A stretch of 64,000 bases of DNA from Stichopus chloronotus (Eukaryota; Echinodermata; Holothuroidea; Aspidochirotida; Stichopodidae), in the NCBI GenBank assembly GCA_021234535.1, contig CM037843.1:33729200-33793199 (forward strand). The letters run 5' to 3'. A program made the position numbers and the translations under genes. Shown in pieces: positions 50,901 through 62,656 of this stretch (position 1 is the stretch's first letter; each line of letters opens with the position of its first letter). The notes below the pieces were generated by a model. It was not told the DNA's origin. It saw nothing but the letters and a program-made list of their open reading frames with translations, and did not search any database.

Positions 50901-51520
50901 CAGTCCACAATGAAGTCGCCAAAAACACATCATCTTTTTTTTTTTTTACCATCTCAATGCCTAACATTTTAGAAGAGATTTTCATCTCTTTGCAGCACGA
51001 TTTATTCCTGTATTACTTCTAAAATGACTCAAGAAATGGTAGGAAGATCAGTTAGTCATAGACTGACTGCGGGTGGAAATAGGGGTGAGAGGAAGCTCTG
51101 CTTAGTGTAGAACAAGCAGGTTGTTAGAAATTGTTACAATGCATGAGATATGAGATGGCTCTTTAAACAGCGCTGTACCGGCTCAGTTTATTAATGTGAA
51201 AAAAAAAAAGGCAAGAAAAGCAAACAGCAGACAGAGAATGGTTTTTTATTTCATGATCGAGCCCATAGAGAGTGGCCATTTCAAAACGGTTTTTTCAGAT
51301 GGAGGAGATAAAATACCTGTGACGCATCTTGCTCAAAGATGTTGTCGAAGGCAAACATTTTGGGGGCCGCAACACCTGCACGCCTGCCTGCAGGAGTTAC
51401 GAAACCACTCAGGGCAGTTGGGTCGAAGAGGGTGACTTGTTTTTTCTTCATATCCACTGTCACACACGATGAAGAGTCATTTGGGTTGCTCGATGGTACC
51501 AGCTTTAACATTACTTTGAC
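29864..51520 (-). CDS. KIF26: KIF26-family (kinesin-11, VAB-8-like) kinesin, motor to C-terminus; 5' end not found
   Basis: Transcript-order exons are 51520-51317, 50296-50203, 46384-46187, 42815-42648, 41341-41104, 40169-40007, 39327-35712 and 34150-33966, then a tentative 22-nt exon 33811-33790 and the last exon 29946-29864. They give about 1656 residues in one frame. Residues 1-350 are a kinesin motor fold starting VKVMLKLVP and ending near [11 protein letters not shown]. Nucleotide-binding motifs are degenerate as in KIF26: the P-loop is [10 protein letters not shown], switch I is [12 protein letters not shown] and switch II is DLGSGD. The microtubule-facing [16 protein letters not shown] is kept. 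The tail is Ser-rich and disordered, with the family block [20 protein letters not shown] and later EIKVYEVDD. Relatives lack ATPase activity, bind microtubules and act in cell adhesion, migration and Wnt/Ror or GDNF/Ret signalling; role here is inferred. Confidence 0.95.
29947..33789 (-). other. KIF26 3' intron, no confident exon
   Basis: AT-rich, with short frames on both strands. A possible 45-nt phase-0 segment (32628-32584, [15 protein letters not shown]) has splice-like borders but no support from similarity. A poly-C run is at 32389. Confidence 0.45.
33790..33811 (-). CDS. Tentative 22-nt KIF26 microexon
   Basis: The sequence between AATACGCAG and GTGAGT encodes LFPVINS plus one base. 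It is proposed because it converts phase 0 (exit of the 34150-33966 exon) into phase 1, the phase the last exon needs. The acceptor has only a weak pyrimidine tract. Other unseen exons could do the same. Confidence 0.35.
33966..34150 (-). CDS. KIF26: KIF26 exon after the giant exon
   Basis: Acceptor CTCTCCAG and donor GTGAGA; 185 bp, phase 1 in, phase 0 out. It encodes [20 protein letters not shown], then [20 protein letters not shown] and [25 protein letters not shown] matches the conserved VKVYEIDD motif near the KIF26 C-terminus. Confidence 0.92.
35712..39327 (-). CDS. KIF26: KIF26 giant tail exon
   Basis: Acceptor CTCAACAG and donor GTGAGC. At 3616 bp (phase 0 in, phase 1 out) it encodes about 1205 residues. 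It opens [20 protein letters not shown], then carries the family block [20 protein letters not shown] with EGPPDVLP. Long acidic and Ser-rich stretches, a charged [20 protein letters not shown] segment, three [12 protein letters not shown] repeats with a second [10 protein letters not shown], a Pro/Lys-rich part and a basic Ser-rich end (KLIKKRFPG) follow. A single very large tail exon is also typical of vertebrate KIF26A/B. Confidence 0.97.
40007..40169 (-). CDS. KIF26: KIF26 motor exon 6 (end of motor)
   Basis: Acceptor TTCCACAG and donor GTAGAG; 163 bp, phase 2 in, phase 0 out. It encodes [20 protein letters not shown], then [20 protein letters not shown] and [14 protein letters not shown]. 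The DSKLTRLL helix is the conserved microtubule-contact element. Confidence 0.97.
41104..41341 (-). CDS. KIF26: KIF26 motor exon 5 (switch I and II)
   Basis: Acceptor TACCTCAG and donor GTAAAT; 238 bp, phase 1 in, phase 2 out. It encodes [20 protein letters not shown], then [16 protein letters not shown] and [20 protein letters not shown]. Canonical SSRSH and DLAGSE are replaced by AGRYSH and DLGSGD. Confidence 0.96.
42648..42815 (-). CDS. KIF26: KIF26 motor exon 4
   Basis: Acceptor CAACAG and donor GTAATG; 168 bp, phase 1 at both ends. It encodes a glycine-rich [18 protein letters not shown], then [20 protein letters not shown] and [16 protein letters not shown], the family's region before switch I. 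Confidence 0.94.
42816..46186 (-). other. KIF26 intron with one decayed DR1-type unit
   Basis: At about 44340-44480 a single diverged unit (CTTGACCCCAAAAGATCTTT, GACTCCACCAAAGTAATGGG) is recognisable. Otherwise nothing was identified. Confidence 0.55.
46187..46384 (-). CDS. KIF26: KIF26 motor exon 3
   Basis: Acceptor CCACACAG and donor GTAAGT; 198 bp, phase 1 at both ends. It completes [20 protein letters not shown] and encodes [15 protein letters not shown] then [20 protein letters not shown], which matches motor strands and the helix after the P-loop. Confidence 0.96.
46385..50202 (-). other. KIF26 intron with CATA/CATC microsatellite
   Basis: The largest confirmed motor intron. Apart from the microsatellite at 49320-49386 I recognise nothing; open frames are short. 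Confidence 0.55.
49320..49386 (+). repeat. (CATA)n then (CATC)n microsatellite
   Basis: About six CATA units run directly into about ten CATC units with one CATCGATC interruption. Confidence 0.95.
50203..50296 (-). CDS. KIF26: KIF26 motor exon 2 (degenerate P-loop)
   Basis: Acceptor CTCATGCAG and donor GTGGGT; 94 bp, phase 0 in, phase 1 out. It encodes [20 protein letters not shown] then [12 protein letters not shown]. The P-loop GYGHSHLG replaces the usual AYGQTGSG, so Thr, Gly and Ser positions that hold nucleotide phosphates are altered. Confidence 0.95.
51317..51520 (-). CDS. KIF26: KIF26 motor exon 1
   Basis: Acceptor ATGATTCAG and donor GTATTT; 68 codons, phase 0 at both ends. It encodes [17 protein letters not shown], then [15 protein letters not shown] and [18 protein letters not shown], the first strands of the motor. 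The phase-0 start means a coding exon should lie upstream (toward 64000 or beyond). Confidence 0.95.
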
Positions 51521-54500
51521 CTGAATCATAAATAAAGAGAAAATAAATACCATAGTTATTCATGAAGTTTAAAAATCTCAAAATGTAATGAGAAATGGCT
51601 GAAGGGAGAGAACGTCAGTTGCGGCAATACTGCGGAGAGCAGTTCACGAGGAGGAAGGTGAGCCATTGGGATCACATCCCAACAACGTTGATTTCAATTT
51701 GATCATCTGAACGGATGAAGGAGGTCATTACATTAACCTACAGTAATGTACAATCGACCTAATGCGTAAGATCAATCACAAGTCATTTTCGTCATAAGTA
51801 CCAAAGTACTAGAGTCTAAAATAACGAGACATATTGTAAGCTCCCATACGATCACTGGTGTCTGGACAGATGTCAATTACGCCTCTAAAAGCCACCACTT
51901 AAAAAACCAACACTTATTTTAATTGGCCTAATACACTTTAATTTAGGGGACGTACCTTAGTTCGAGCAAGCTTGTTACGTCAACGGCCGACTGGGTGAGG
52001 GTTGTTTTAGACATTAACTGCATGGGCTAATTAGTCCCTAATTGGACATTTGGGCGGGATTACCCACACAGCTCGACAACTAACGGCTTGATGGACCAAA
52101 CATTGCTCAGTGTGGGGATGATTGAGTTGAGCTTTAAATAAGTTCCATAAACTGAATGTCTGAGTGAGCAGTCAAGAGAACTCACTTTACCTTGAGTGAA
52201 CTCACTGAAAGAACATTATTATTTCCAGTGTGTCCATGTACATGTATAACAAATCAAAATGTTTGACAGTGATAAAATTCCTACACACAAAATAAGAAAA
52301 AGAACGCACAAAATGGTTCCTAGGGCGGAGATAGGGGAGAATAAGACGATAAGAAGATGATTTTCACTTCGTCAAACCCTCACTAGCATGTTACAAGGAA
52401 ATGGATGGCAATAGTCAAGACATTTATTACCTTGAAAAAAAAAGAGGCCTAAAAAGAGACAAAACAGTAAGGTACCATACTCTACAAGATTTTTTAAGCT
52501 CCTTTTATGCCTGAGGGTCAGTCATTATCTTTGACAAATAATCCATAACTTCAAACATTTTGTCCATCCATGTCTAGTGGTTCTTTTAGATTCTAACTTG
52601 AGATTTTATTGTGGATCAAAATTTAAGCACCAAAATGGAAAATTATCAAAAATGTAAGTTCAGATCAATGTAAAACGCTCTACTGCATAGTCTTCATACT
52701 TTTCACAGCAAGACAAAAATGAATATTGAACCAACAGACAAAAAAGTATGTAGGGGGAGGAAAACAAGCCCAGTTCAAGGAAGCAAAATCTTTTTTCTTT
52801 GGCTACTGTTTTCTTTTTTGTTTTAATTTAAAGATCAAATGCCAATTGTTAAACTGAGAAGGCTTTTCCAGGAGACACACATTGCTCTGCCTCCCTCTGG
52901 CTACCTTCAGACAAGCTCAAAATGATTTTTGCGAGTGTCAGATTTCAAAGTTAGTCTTCTCTCGGCCAGCGAGCAGCAGCGTCTGGGGTAAAGCACTCGT
53001 CTCTTCTCTGACAGTCTTTGAGGTGAAGATAGGAATATGGATGGGCTTACATGACGTAACATGAGCCCCTCTTCTGGTCTAAGATAATGGTAGGTTTCCT
53101 GTCCGAGAATGGAAATTCATAAATTTTCGCTGCATATTTTCTATTCACAAGAAAGCAACCTCCTTTCTGATTGAGCTAATTCTTGGCTTTTTCTGCGGCT
53201 CCTCTGTTTTTTTTTTTCCTTGGATGAAAGACGTGCCTAATAGATATTTGATCTAGAGAAAGAATTATTGGTGCAAAAAAGGAGGAAGTTCATATGCACA
53301 GGGGTAGCAAAGAGAGGAATAACGATAATGGAAAAATATGTGGAATATGGAGATGACAAGGTCTAACAGGTGGTGGCGAATTTATTTGGGGGGATAACAA
53401 CGAGTTAGATTAAGGAGGATGGGAACTTGTGATGAAGGGTTTTCTGCAACCATAGCTTCAGTGCAATATCACTCCAAAAACAGAAGTTCATACCATGCCT
53501 CCTGTTGACATGTAGATTAAAAATTGCCTAAGGTGTCAGAAATTTTTGTCAGATATTTTCTGCATGCACCGGAAGCTGTTGAACATGACTAGATAAAGAT
53601 CTTGCAATATACAGGCTCTCCTCCTCCTTCAAGGGACAAACTAAGTCCGATACATTGGTTTAATCCACGAGGTGCACAACAAAATGTCTAGGAATAAACT
53701 TATTGAAGTTGAGATGGTTTTCAATTTACTCATGTAGCTGTACATTTGGAGTGTGTTTGAGAGCAACTGGTCACTGACATCAGGCCATGTTGACGTGGTA
53801 CATCCTAACCATTGTTGTGAATGGGCCCATCATTGTGGAACAACAGCATTGTAAAGACCAGTGAAGAGAGTCATACGATCATGATTGCAGTCTTGTGCAC
53901 ATGAAGCTGTGTACATGTGATCAGAAAAAGAATTAAGCAATCATACTGCAGGGAAGCACATCATGGGCAAAAAGTGAATATTGTCCAGTTAAATCATTAA
54001 GTATTCTGTACCGACTGAGTGTGGGTTCACATGTAGACTTTTAAAGTTTGTGATGACACACCCAGGATACTGATGAGGGTCTCCAGTCCTAGACAATTGT
54101 TTGCTTGAAGAAGTGCAGGGTCTGTTTCAGATCCAGCACAGTGAAATAGTGAATTTCTCACATCCAACATGAATGGAAGGTTCCCAAATTAAACCAACTG
54201 AAAAGTACTCTGGCTGGGGGAGGGGGAAATGGATAACAATCCACATTAAAACTATGGCATAACTTTTGCTCACACCATTCTCTTAAGTTTTTCCCCCCCC
54301 CCCCCCTTTTTTTTTCAGACCTTTTTCCAACACAAATGTTGCAATACCTGAATTGCCGAATTCAAAGGGTACACATGCAACGTCTGTTTCTTGCAATACC
54401 ATTTAGTCATAAGGTAACCTTCTGAGTGACCAATGAAAAGACCGCAACAACAAACTACAAAGTCTTCAGCAAATACAGAGCATTGCTTGCTGATTAACGA

Positions 54501-57500
54501 CATTTATCATGCCCAGTCGCATTTAAAACCGATGGAATTTGCAGCAGTGAAATTTTCCTACACTGAAAAAGAACAAAGCACACGTCAACTCTACACTGAG
54601 AAGTGTGCAGAAATGTCTCCCATATTTTCATTGTCTAATGTGCCAATGAGTAATCAGATGACCAAAACCAATCAGTAAAACTCCCCCCATCCATAAAAAA
54701 TTGACATAAAATGAACAAAATAAACTAGGGGTCACTAATTATTCCACCTAAATTACTTCACCGTCCTATTCCCAGGTCTCTCTTCTTCATGCAGTCATTT
54801 TTCACAGACTTTTCATTCCACGCACTCAACAGACAGTCAAGTTGTCACATCATATTTGCACTTCAAAGCTGCAAAACTTGTCATAAAAAAATCGGGAAAT
54901 ACCTTTTCCCTATCTCGATATTTCTCATCCATTTTGATCTCGACAAAATGCTGTTATATGAACAAGTCTCCCAGGAGGTAACACAGATCCATGTTAATTA
55001 TCAAAATTCTTTACTTAAAAGTTAAGCTGATGACTTTTCCCCGGTGGCAAATCGGTTTAGAAATGGAGCAGACATGTGTCAGTGTTTGTATCATGATTGT
55101 AGGGATGCCTCCGAGGCACCGGTGTCCTTCACGCCGTGAGGACAAAAAAAAAAAGGGCAGAGAGAAAAGTACAATCGAAACAAAGAGGAAATGGGAAGAA
55201 AAAGGGCTCTTTGGACCAAAAAAAGGCATGACGTATACTTGAAGTGACTCATGGCAGATATGAAAGGTATTAGCACTCAACGGACCAAAGAACAAAAACA
55301 AATAGCTGAGTGGCTTGCTCTCAGATGGGCTACTTAAGAAGGAAATATCAGCCCATTCATATATGGGTCAAGATAAACACCCTCTAAGAGCAATCTTAGA
55401 AGTGTCTCTACTAGACCTCTTAGCAATTAGGGCCTATAGAAATTTTACAGTAGTGAAAAAGAAAAAAGTAAGAAAAATAGAATAACACAATATGGGAAGG
55501 CCCCCCCCCAAAAAAAGAGTGCTGGTTTATGATTAAATATAAGGCTTTGTTCTACCATTTATGCTTTCAATACTTGAAGCAAGAAAATGCAACTTTTGAT
55601 TATAAAGCCTGTGCCCTCACAGAAGATGACAAGTCACATCAACCAAGTGCAGCTGGGATACGCAATAGTGGCACCTTATCAGCGGCTGAAAGGTTAGCTC
55701 TTGAACATTTACACATTCAGAAATAAAGCTCTGTGTACATGATACTGCCACTATATGGAAATAGCCTTTTTTTCTTCAGGTTACATAGTGTCTTCCCCAT
55801 TTGTTACTATTCTGAAATTTATCTAGTATCACCAAAAACTCACAAACGTTTCCTGTACACACCACAAATCTCTCAAGATGCAACTCCCCTCTCTAGATGC
55901 AGCTCCCCTCTCCCATCTGCATCCTACCATTGATTGTGACGTACTACCTACCTGGGATCAGTCATGGCACATCCTCCCCCTCCCCCACCCACTCTGTCCT
56001 TCCAACAACAACCACTTTAACAGAAGACACATGACTGGATGAATTGGACACATACATGTAGAAACTTTTAATTTAGAAGATTCATCAATGAGGCAATTAA
56101 AACAAATGGACCTATATTAATGTTTGCAAAGAGTTTGTTCATAACTCTAAAGAAAGAAGTCAAATTCAAAAGAATTTAAAACTTAATAATCAACACTACT
56201 AATAGTATAAAGTAAAAAAAAAAAAGAGAAAAAAACGGAACTGAACTGAACTGAAACACTACATTGCACACATCATGTATGAGATCATGCGGTGATACAC
56301 TGCCCCTACTACTAATGGTCATAATTTATCAGCCGTGATTCAAGAGGCTTCACACAACAAAAAAAGTAAAAAAAAAAGTTGGAACAAGCTACAAGGAAAA
56401 CAAACACATATCATGAACATTGTTTCCATCAGCAATTTACAGTAATGTTACTGTGAATTGCAAAGGACGGTGTCTTTCTTAATCTTCTCTTGTTTGGACA
56501 TATGGTGATAAATCTGCAATGGGTCTCCCATTATTTTTCTATCCCAACTCTCTCCTATTTCAGTCCTACTTTAACTTCCCTGAAAACCATCTGCTTGACT
56601 GAACAAACACAGACATATTTTCCTCATCCTTGATTTCCAAAGTTGCTGTATTCATTGCCAGGGTTAAACTCAAGATAAATGAGCAGTGGTCATGATGACT
56701 CACGAGTAATGAAGCTTAAAAATCTGGTGCTGGTTAAGAACTTGGGTGAAAAAAAAAAAAAGGAATGGGGGTGATAAACCAGACACAACTAATTCCATTA
56801 TTGAAATCTAATTGCAAAAAGTTCCACTTGTTGAAGGAAAAACTGTGACATCATCATGAAGTGTGTTACTTCTCATCTCTGGGGAATCCGACACATCTTT
56901 CTTTAAAATGACAGGGGATCCCAGAAATTGATACTGGTGGAGCGCAATCTGTTTGTTGAGGAAATTTTCTCCTTGATTAAATTCTATGGCTGAGAGGCCA
57001 ACCCTATTGATTCAGATACTCTTAAGTCCTTCAGAAGATGAATGCTTCAAATAAAGAGATGAATTACTCTCTAATAAGGTGATTGACAGAACAGCCACAT
57101 GACAGATTTTACAAATAATCAGCCAAAAATATTATGTCAACATGGTGTATTAAAAAACCTGGTAAAGTGATTTTTTTTTTTTGCATCTTTCCTCTTTCTG
57201 TCTCTCTGTCGGAAAGTGTTTCTCCTCCATCTAAAGTGGTTTGTTGAGAGGAAAGAAACCGATCTCCATACAGTCTTTTTTTTTTTTTCTTCCAGTAGGC
57301 AAATGTTTGAAGAGAAGTATTGATTGCTCAGGGTTTCCCTTCTATTTGGTCATAAGGGGTAACTAACAGGTTTAACAAATAACATAGAAATGATACTGTA
57401 CAAGAAGCGTCAGAATTTAATTGGGATGTTGTTTTACCTTTTCTGTTTTTAATTTATCAATTGGGTAAGATACTGATGTGATTCTGAGGGTATGTTTTGT

Positions 57501-60500
57501 ATTTCTTTGATTTCTGTTTACATATTTATGATACGCAATTTCAGAGATGAATGAATGACCACTTCTCTGCCATCATTTAATCACAGACAACTGAAACTGT
57601 AAAAGAGACAATGCTAAAATCTAGAGCAGTTTTGAACACAGTATTAAAATCTGAGAATCTGGAATATCAGTTAGTGACTGATTTAATTTTGCATCAACAG
57701 CTACTGGCTATACTAGCTTCCATTTAGTATACAGACAAAATCAGTTAGATACTTTGATGCCAAACAATTCAACTATTAAAAGAGACAATGTAGATATAAG
57801 TTTAAGATAATCAATATTCTTCCTCTGTTAGAACTGATTTTGAAAAGCCCTTTTTGTCGTTAGCTTCTTTTTGTCAATTCATGCTACAGTTTTCTACAAA
57901 AGCTTGCAAAATGATGAGGTCTCCCTGAGACCTGAGTCATCTGGCTCAATGATGTACTGCTTGTATCGTCTCTCTACATCCAAACAAAACACATGTTGAC
58001 AATAATAAGAATGAGATCTACTAAACTGATAGATATATCCTACAAAAGAAATTTTAACATCTTCTACAACTGCTCTGAGTTATCTATCAGGAGCACATGA
58101 GTATATAATTCTTTTATATGGATCTGCTGTAACACAATTTAAAATCTCTGATCAGTAGCAATTATTTGGCAATAGTTGCCTTACAATTCTCTTTTTTTTT
58201 ACCACCACGGTTTAAGCCTCATAAAGCACCCCACAAAAGATGTATAGCAATATAAGTATATTACATAACCTTGACCCAGACCAATATCTGCATTAAAAAA
58301 TTCACATATTTGAAATCAGTACACACAGGGGGACAGTTTTTTCAAATATTTTCACTATTACCTTTATGGAATATGATAATCAATGTTTTGTTCTCCCAAG
58401 TTTAATTAAAGAGATATAATCTGCAAACCAAGAATATGTAAATATGTGGGTCTGAGCTGATGGAGACTGGTCGGAGAGTAACATTAGTGGGCTGTACTCG
58501 TCATTTTACCTGTTTCAGCTACCACCATACAACCAAGTCTGATCCACTACTCTCAACTAGTCCTAGCTCACCTACTCTTCTCTCCGTCTGCCAAGAAAGA
58601 TGTCATCCAACCTTACAAAGGAATTTCTATGCACAACATATACAAAACAGAAGCACAGAAGCAAACTCACAGAACAGGGAAATCAAACATTCGATCAACA
58701 CCGGTAAGATTAAATACAGGAAAGAGGAACAAGATCATGGAATTATGAAAAGTCTGCAGAGTAATACCTCTGTCAATTGAATTTGTGTGACAGTGAAGTG
58801 ACAAGGTTATATGCATACTAAGTCTACTTCTGTTATTTCCTACCTACTGCCATGTGACAGCAATATCGCATTGTATGTCTCTCTGTCTCTCTCTCTCTCT
58901 CTCACTATAAATGCTGGGGGGAGGGGGAAATGGCTAGGCCTCCTTCACGACCCTATTCCATCCATTACATTCCCCTCTCCCTCGGTTCAAATTTTTTTCT
59001 CTTACCATCGGTACAATTAAATGAACACTACAAAAAAGGGGGGAAAAAAACAGAAGAGAGAAGAAGTGGTAATACTGGGTTTATTGATACCTGAGTCATA
59101 AGCATAAAGTGAAACAATGCTTCAAAAGTTGTCTCAACGGAAATGACATCTGATCATTTAGCATGTCCAAGTGAAACTTAAGAAGTGAGAAATGGCGCTG
59201 TGTTTGGAATCAAACTATGTTGAGACCTTTGTGCGAGGACAAACGCTTCTTCAGAGCTCATGTTCACTTGACTGCAGACAGTAACCAGCCCTGCAGCAAC
59301 TTCTCCTAGCAAAAATTGTCGAATGAATTTATTGATTTCTGAGCACGTTTTAACTTTCCCCGAGTTTGCAAAAGACCAACAATTGATGGAGTAAGAAACT
59401 AGAAAAAAAAAATAACAGAGATTTCCTCCTTAGCACAGTCAAGTTCTTTAACAGATATTTAGTGGTACGTTATTTGGTTTGGATGTATGTAACTTGATGC
59501 CTTGTGCACCCACTGAGGAAATCAAGTTGCATAGGCCAGAGTTGCTTTCTGGTCTTAATACTTAATCCTCCAAGGGTTCAAACTTTTGAAGTACTGCCAC
59601 TACACGAAACGTTCTAAGTGATGCAATTAATCCGCGGTGATTAAATCGCAGAAGTAACGCCAGCTTTGTTTCGCTGACGGACTTCAAGATGACTGTTGGT
59701 GAACCGATTTGGGGATAAGGAAGAGGAAATCTAATGAAAGCAAAGGATTGACCCATGTAGTGAAATGTGTATGTTTCTGGCTTAGTGCTTTGTTTTCATA
59801 AAGTTTTGTTTTAAATATTTTGTGCTGCAATTTTTGCTTTGATATTTAGCATTTCTATCATTTGAAGTATAAAAAAGTTAAATCAACTTGGAGTAATATG
59901 TTAACTGCAAACTCTCATTATGAGGCAATGTTTGCTTGTCAGCTCTAAGAACATAACTAGAATGTTGCAATCAACTGATTGAACTAATCTACACCTCTCT
60001 TCCTACAAGCAAATCTACCGAGACTTTTTGCATCTCACTACAATAGAAGCATAGTCAGAGGAACCGATAAAAATGTAGATAATGTAACATAGCACCATAG
60101 TTTATACTTGGAACCTCAAAACCTACTCATACATACTATATCTTGAACTATGGAGAAAGTTTATGCGGTACCTGTTCACACGTGTTTGAGATTGCATTTC
60201 TGGTATTACATAAGGTAATAACAAACATTAGTGACTGCAAAACGACAAAAACAAACATCAAAAGAAAGCAAGGTCTACAACATTTGGGTAAACGTATCTG
60301 ACTTTGAACATTTCTCAAGATCTTTTCAATTTTTTTATTTCGTCAAGTATAAAGTTTACTGAACAGTACCCGACTTTCCACGCCCACTGCCAATCAGACA
60401 TGTGGTCTGCCTATAAATATACATTTATATCAAACAACCAATAACAAAAGTTACTCGGCCTTAATTCTAATATCACACACTATGAATCCCATTCTTTATT

Positions 60501-61676
60501 TTGTACCTGACAATTAGAATTTCTGTAACTAACATGAGTAATATTTAACACTTCATTACCAGAACAAGTATCTGAGATATTTACCAATCAATAAATTGGT
60601 TTTATAAATGCTATTCAGACAGTCTGCCCTACAAGCCCATCAATATCACCGGTATCCTCCATATGCCGCCTGACGAATGACGAGAAATTTCGATGTGCCT
60701 TAACTGCCACGGCAAGACGAGGCCATTTGGCCACGTAATCTGCGTCGTGTGATGACGTCGGCGGCTAACTTCTAAAGTGATGAGTAAGCGCGTGATTCGA
60801 GCTTTGAATTATACGGACTACTCTACTTTCTTCCAGATCACTGCACTTTTTGCCTTCACCTCCTTCTCGTTTCCACATTTCCTTTCCATTTTCTCTTCTC
60901 TCAATCTCTCCTCCCTCTGTCTCTCCCTCTCTCTCTGTTTTTATTCTTTTGCCATTCTGAAATGGATTCTGCCAGAAGAAATCATGATTGCAGCAGCCCT
61001 ACTAAAATGTTCACATCGAGTTAAATTTGGAGCAAGTTCTAATTTTATACCTTTTTTTGCTTACAGTTTTTTGGCGCTGTTGACAGAAAATTAAAACAGA
61101 GAGCACAAGAAGGCGAGACAGCAGCAGGTCTTTGAAAATTGCAAAGAGGGTGGAAACATGCTATATTGTACATGAATATCATTCTTAAGCTCCATTCTCT
61201 TTACGACAAAATTTATTTTACCTCAAATGCTGGAAGAAAAGGACATAGAAGCTTGCGGAATTCCTCTAATGATGGAAGAACATCGCTAGATGCAACCAAA
61301 CTCAAGAAAGCGTGAATGAGGGGAGTTACACCTTTTTTTTTTTTTTTTTCCCTTTCTGATGGACTCAACAACCACAGGGTTCAAATATCAGAAATAAGTT
61401 AAAAGACATACAGAGGTGTACCTTGATTAAAAGCACCAAGACATATCAGTCTCTAAACAGTGGGAGATGAGAATGTATCATTCTTCCACCCACCCCCCCC
61501 CCCTCCTATTTTCCGTTTGCTTTCCTTCAAACTAGTTTATTTCCTTTGCTCTGCGCCTATTCACCCATGATGCTATGCGACATCATTGAAATGTTTGGTT
61601 GAAAAAGTTGCACACAACTTAAGTTTTTGAACCCAAAAATATCCACTTCTAAAGAAATGCACATGTTCAAACAATG
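51521..61676. other. Region upstream of the KIF26 motor, no exon confirmed
   Basis: An exon that ends in phase 0 before VKVMLKL is expected, but none with KIF26-like sequence was recognised. It holds homopolymer runs (54292-54306 C, 57172-57182 T), a (CT)n run at about 58880-58902, and a CpG-richer patch at about 60645-60800 that could be promoter-like. Confidence 0.45.
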
Positions 61677-61869
61677 ATGTAAGGCAGTGGTTCCTAACCT
61701 TTTTCTTTGCAGGTCCCCCCTTGCCAATCAGCCGATCGGGCTGGTCCCCCTGGAAAGATATATCAGAACCAGAATGCAGAAATGAATTGTGGTTTCGATG
61801 ATCTATTTAAGAGAAATTTTTTCCTGAATCTGATATTATAGCATTAGTATGTGTCACATTTGTCACATT

Positions 61870-62595
61870 TTCACAATTTGACCCCTGTTGACCCCAAATG
61901 ACCTTTGACCTTCACAAAAAACAATAGGATTCTTCTTCTCAATATGGTAAACCTACACACTAAATATGAGATCTCTACAAGCTTCCTTTCTTGAGATATC
62001 ATGTTTACAAGATTTTCACATTTTGACTCCTGTTGACCCCAAATGACCTTTGACCTCCACCAAAAACAACAGGATTTTTCTTCCTAATGTGGTACACCTA
62101 CATACCAAATATGAGATCTGTCCAAGCTCTTCTTCTTGAGATATAGTGTTTACAAGATTTTCACCATTTGATCCCTGTTGACCCCAAATGACCTTTGACC
62201 TCCACCAAAAACAATATGGTTCCTATACTTAACATTATACAACCACATACAAAACATGAGATCTCTACAAGCTTCCTTTCTTGAGATATTGTGTTTTCAA
62301 GGTTTTCACAATTTGACCCCTGTTAACCCTAAATGACCTTTGACCTCCACCAAAAACAATAGGGTTCTCCTTCTCAATATGGTACACCTACATACCAAAT
62401 ATGAGATCTGTCCAAGCTTCCCTTCTTGAGATATCGTGTTTACAAGGTTTTCACATTTTGACCCCTGTTGACCCCAAATGACCTTTGACCTCCACCAAAA
62501 ACAATAGGGTTCTTCTCCTCAATATGGTACACCTACATACCATATATGAGATCTGTCCAAGCTTCCCTTCTTGAGATATCGTGTTTACAAGGTAG
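61870..62595. repeat. Five-unit tandem array, exact 145-bp period, DR1 core
   Basis: Exact TGACCTTTGACCT starts at 61899, 62044, 62189, 62334 and 62479, each 145 bp apart. Around it each unit reads CCTGTTGACCCCAAATGACC, then CACCAAAAACAATAGG, CACTAAATATGAGATC or similar, CAAGCTTCC and TTCTTGAGATAT. Copies are much more alike than those in the CGRRF1 introns, so this array is younger or homogenised. Confidence 0.95.
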
Positions 62596-62603
62596 GGCGT
62601 CAC

Positions 62604-62609
62604 GGACAT

Positions 62610-62644
<35 letters not shown>

Positions 62645-62656
62645 CACACACACATA
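62604..62656 (+). repeat. (CA)n / (CATA)n microsatellite at the array end
   Basis: It follows GGCGTCACGGACATA directly after the last 145-bp unit and is followed by TGCATGATTACAAAGGTTA, as in the element at 13.4-14.1 kb. Confidence 0.9.

Noticed and set aside
51956..52023. Possible first coding exon of KIF26 on the minus strand (ATG at 52023, MQLMSKTTLTQSAV..., ending at a strong GTACGT donor).
   Set aside because: It ends in phase 2, but the motor exon at 51520 must be entered in phase 0. No family similarity.
52880..53064. Mid-GC stretch upstream of the motor with short open frames on both strands.
   Set aside because: No motif, no clear splice pair and no KIF26-like sequence.
59562..59756. 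64-codon minus-strand frame (MGQSFAFIRFPLPYPQ...).
   Set aside because: Codon use is plausible but there is no recognisable domain, splice context or neighbour relation.
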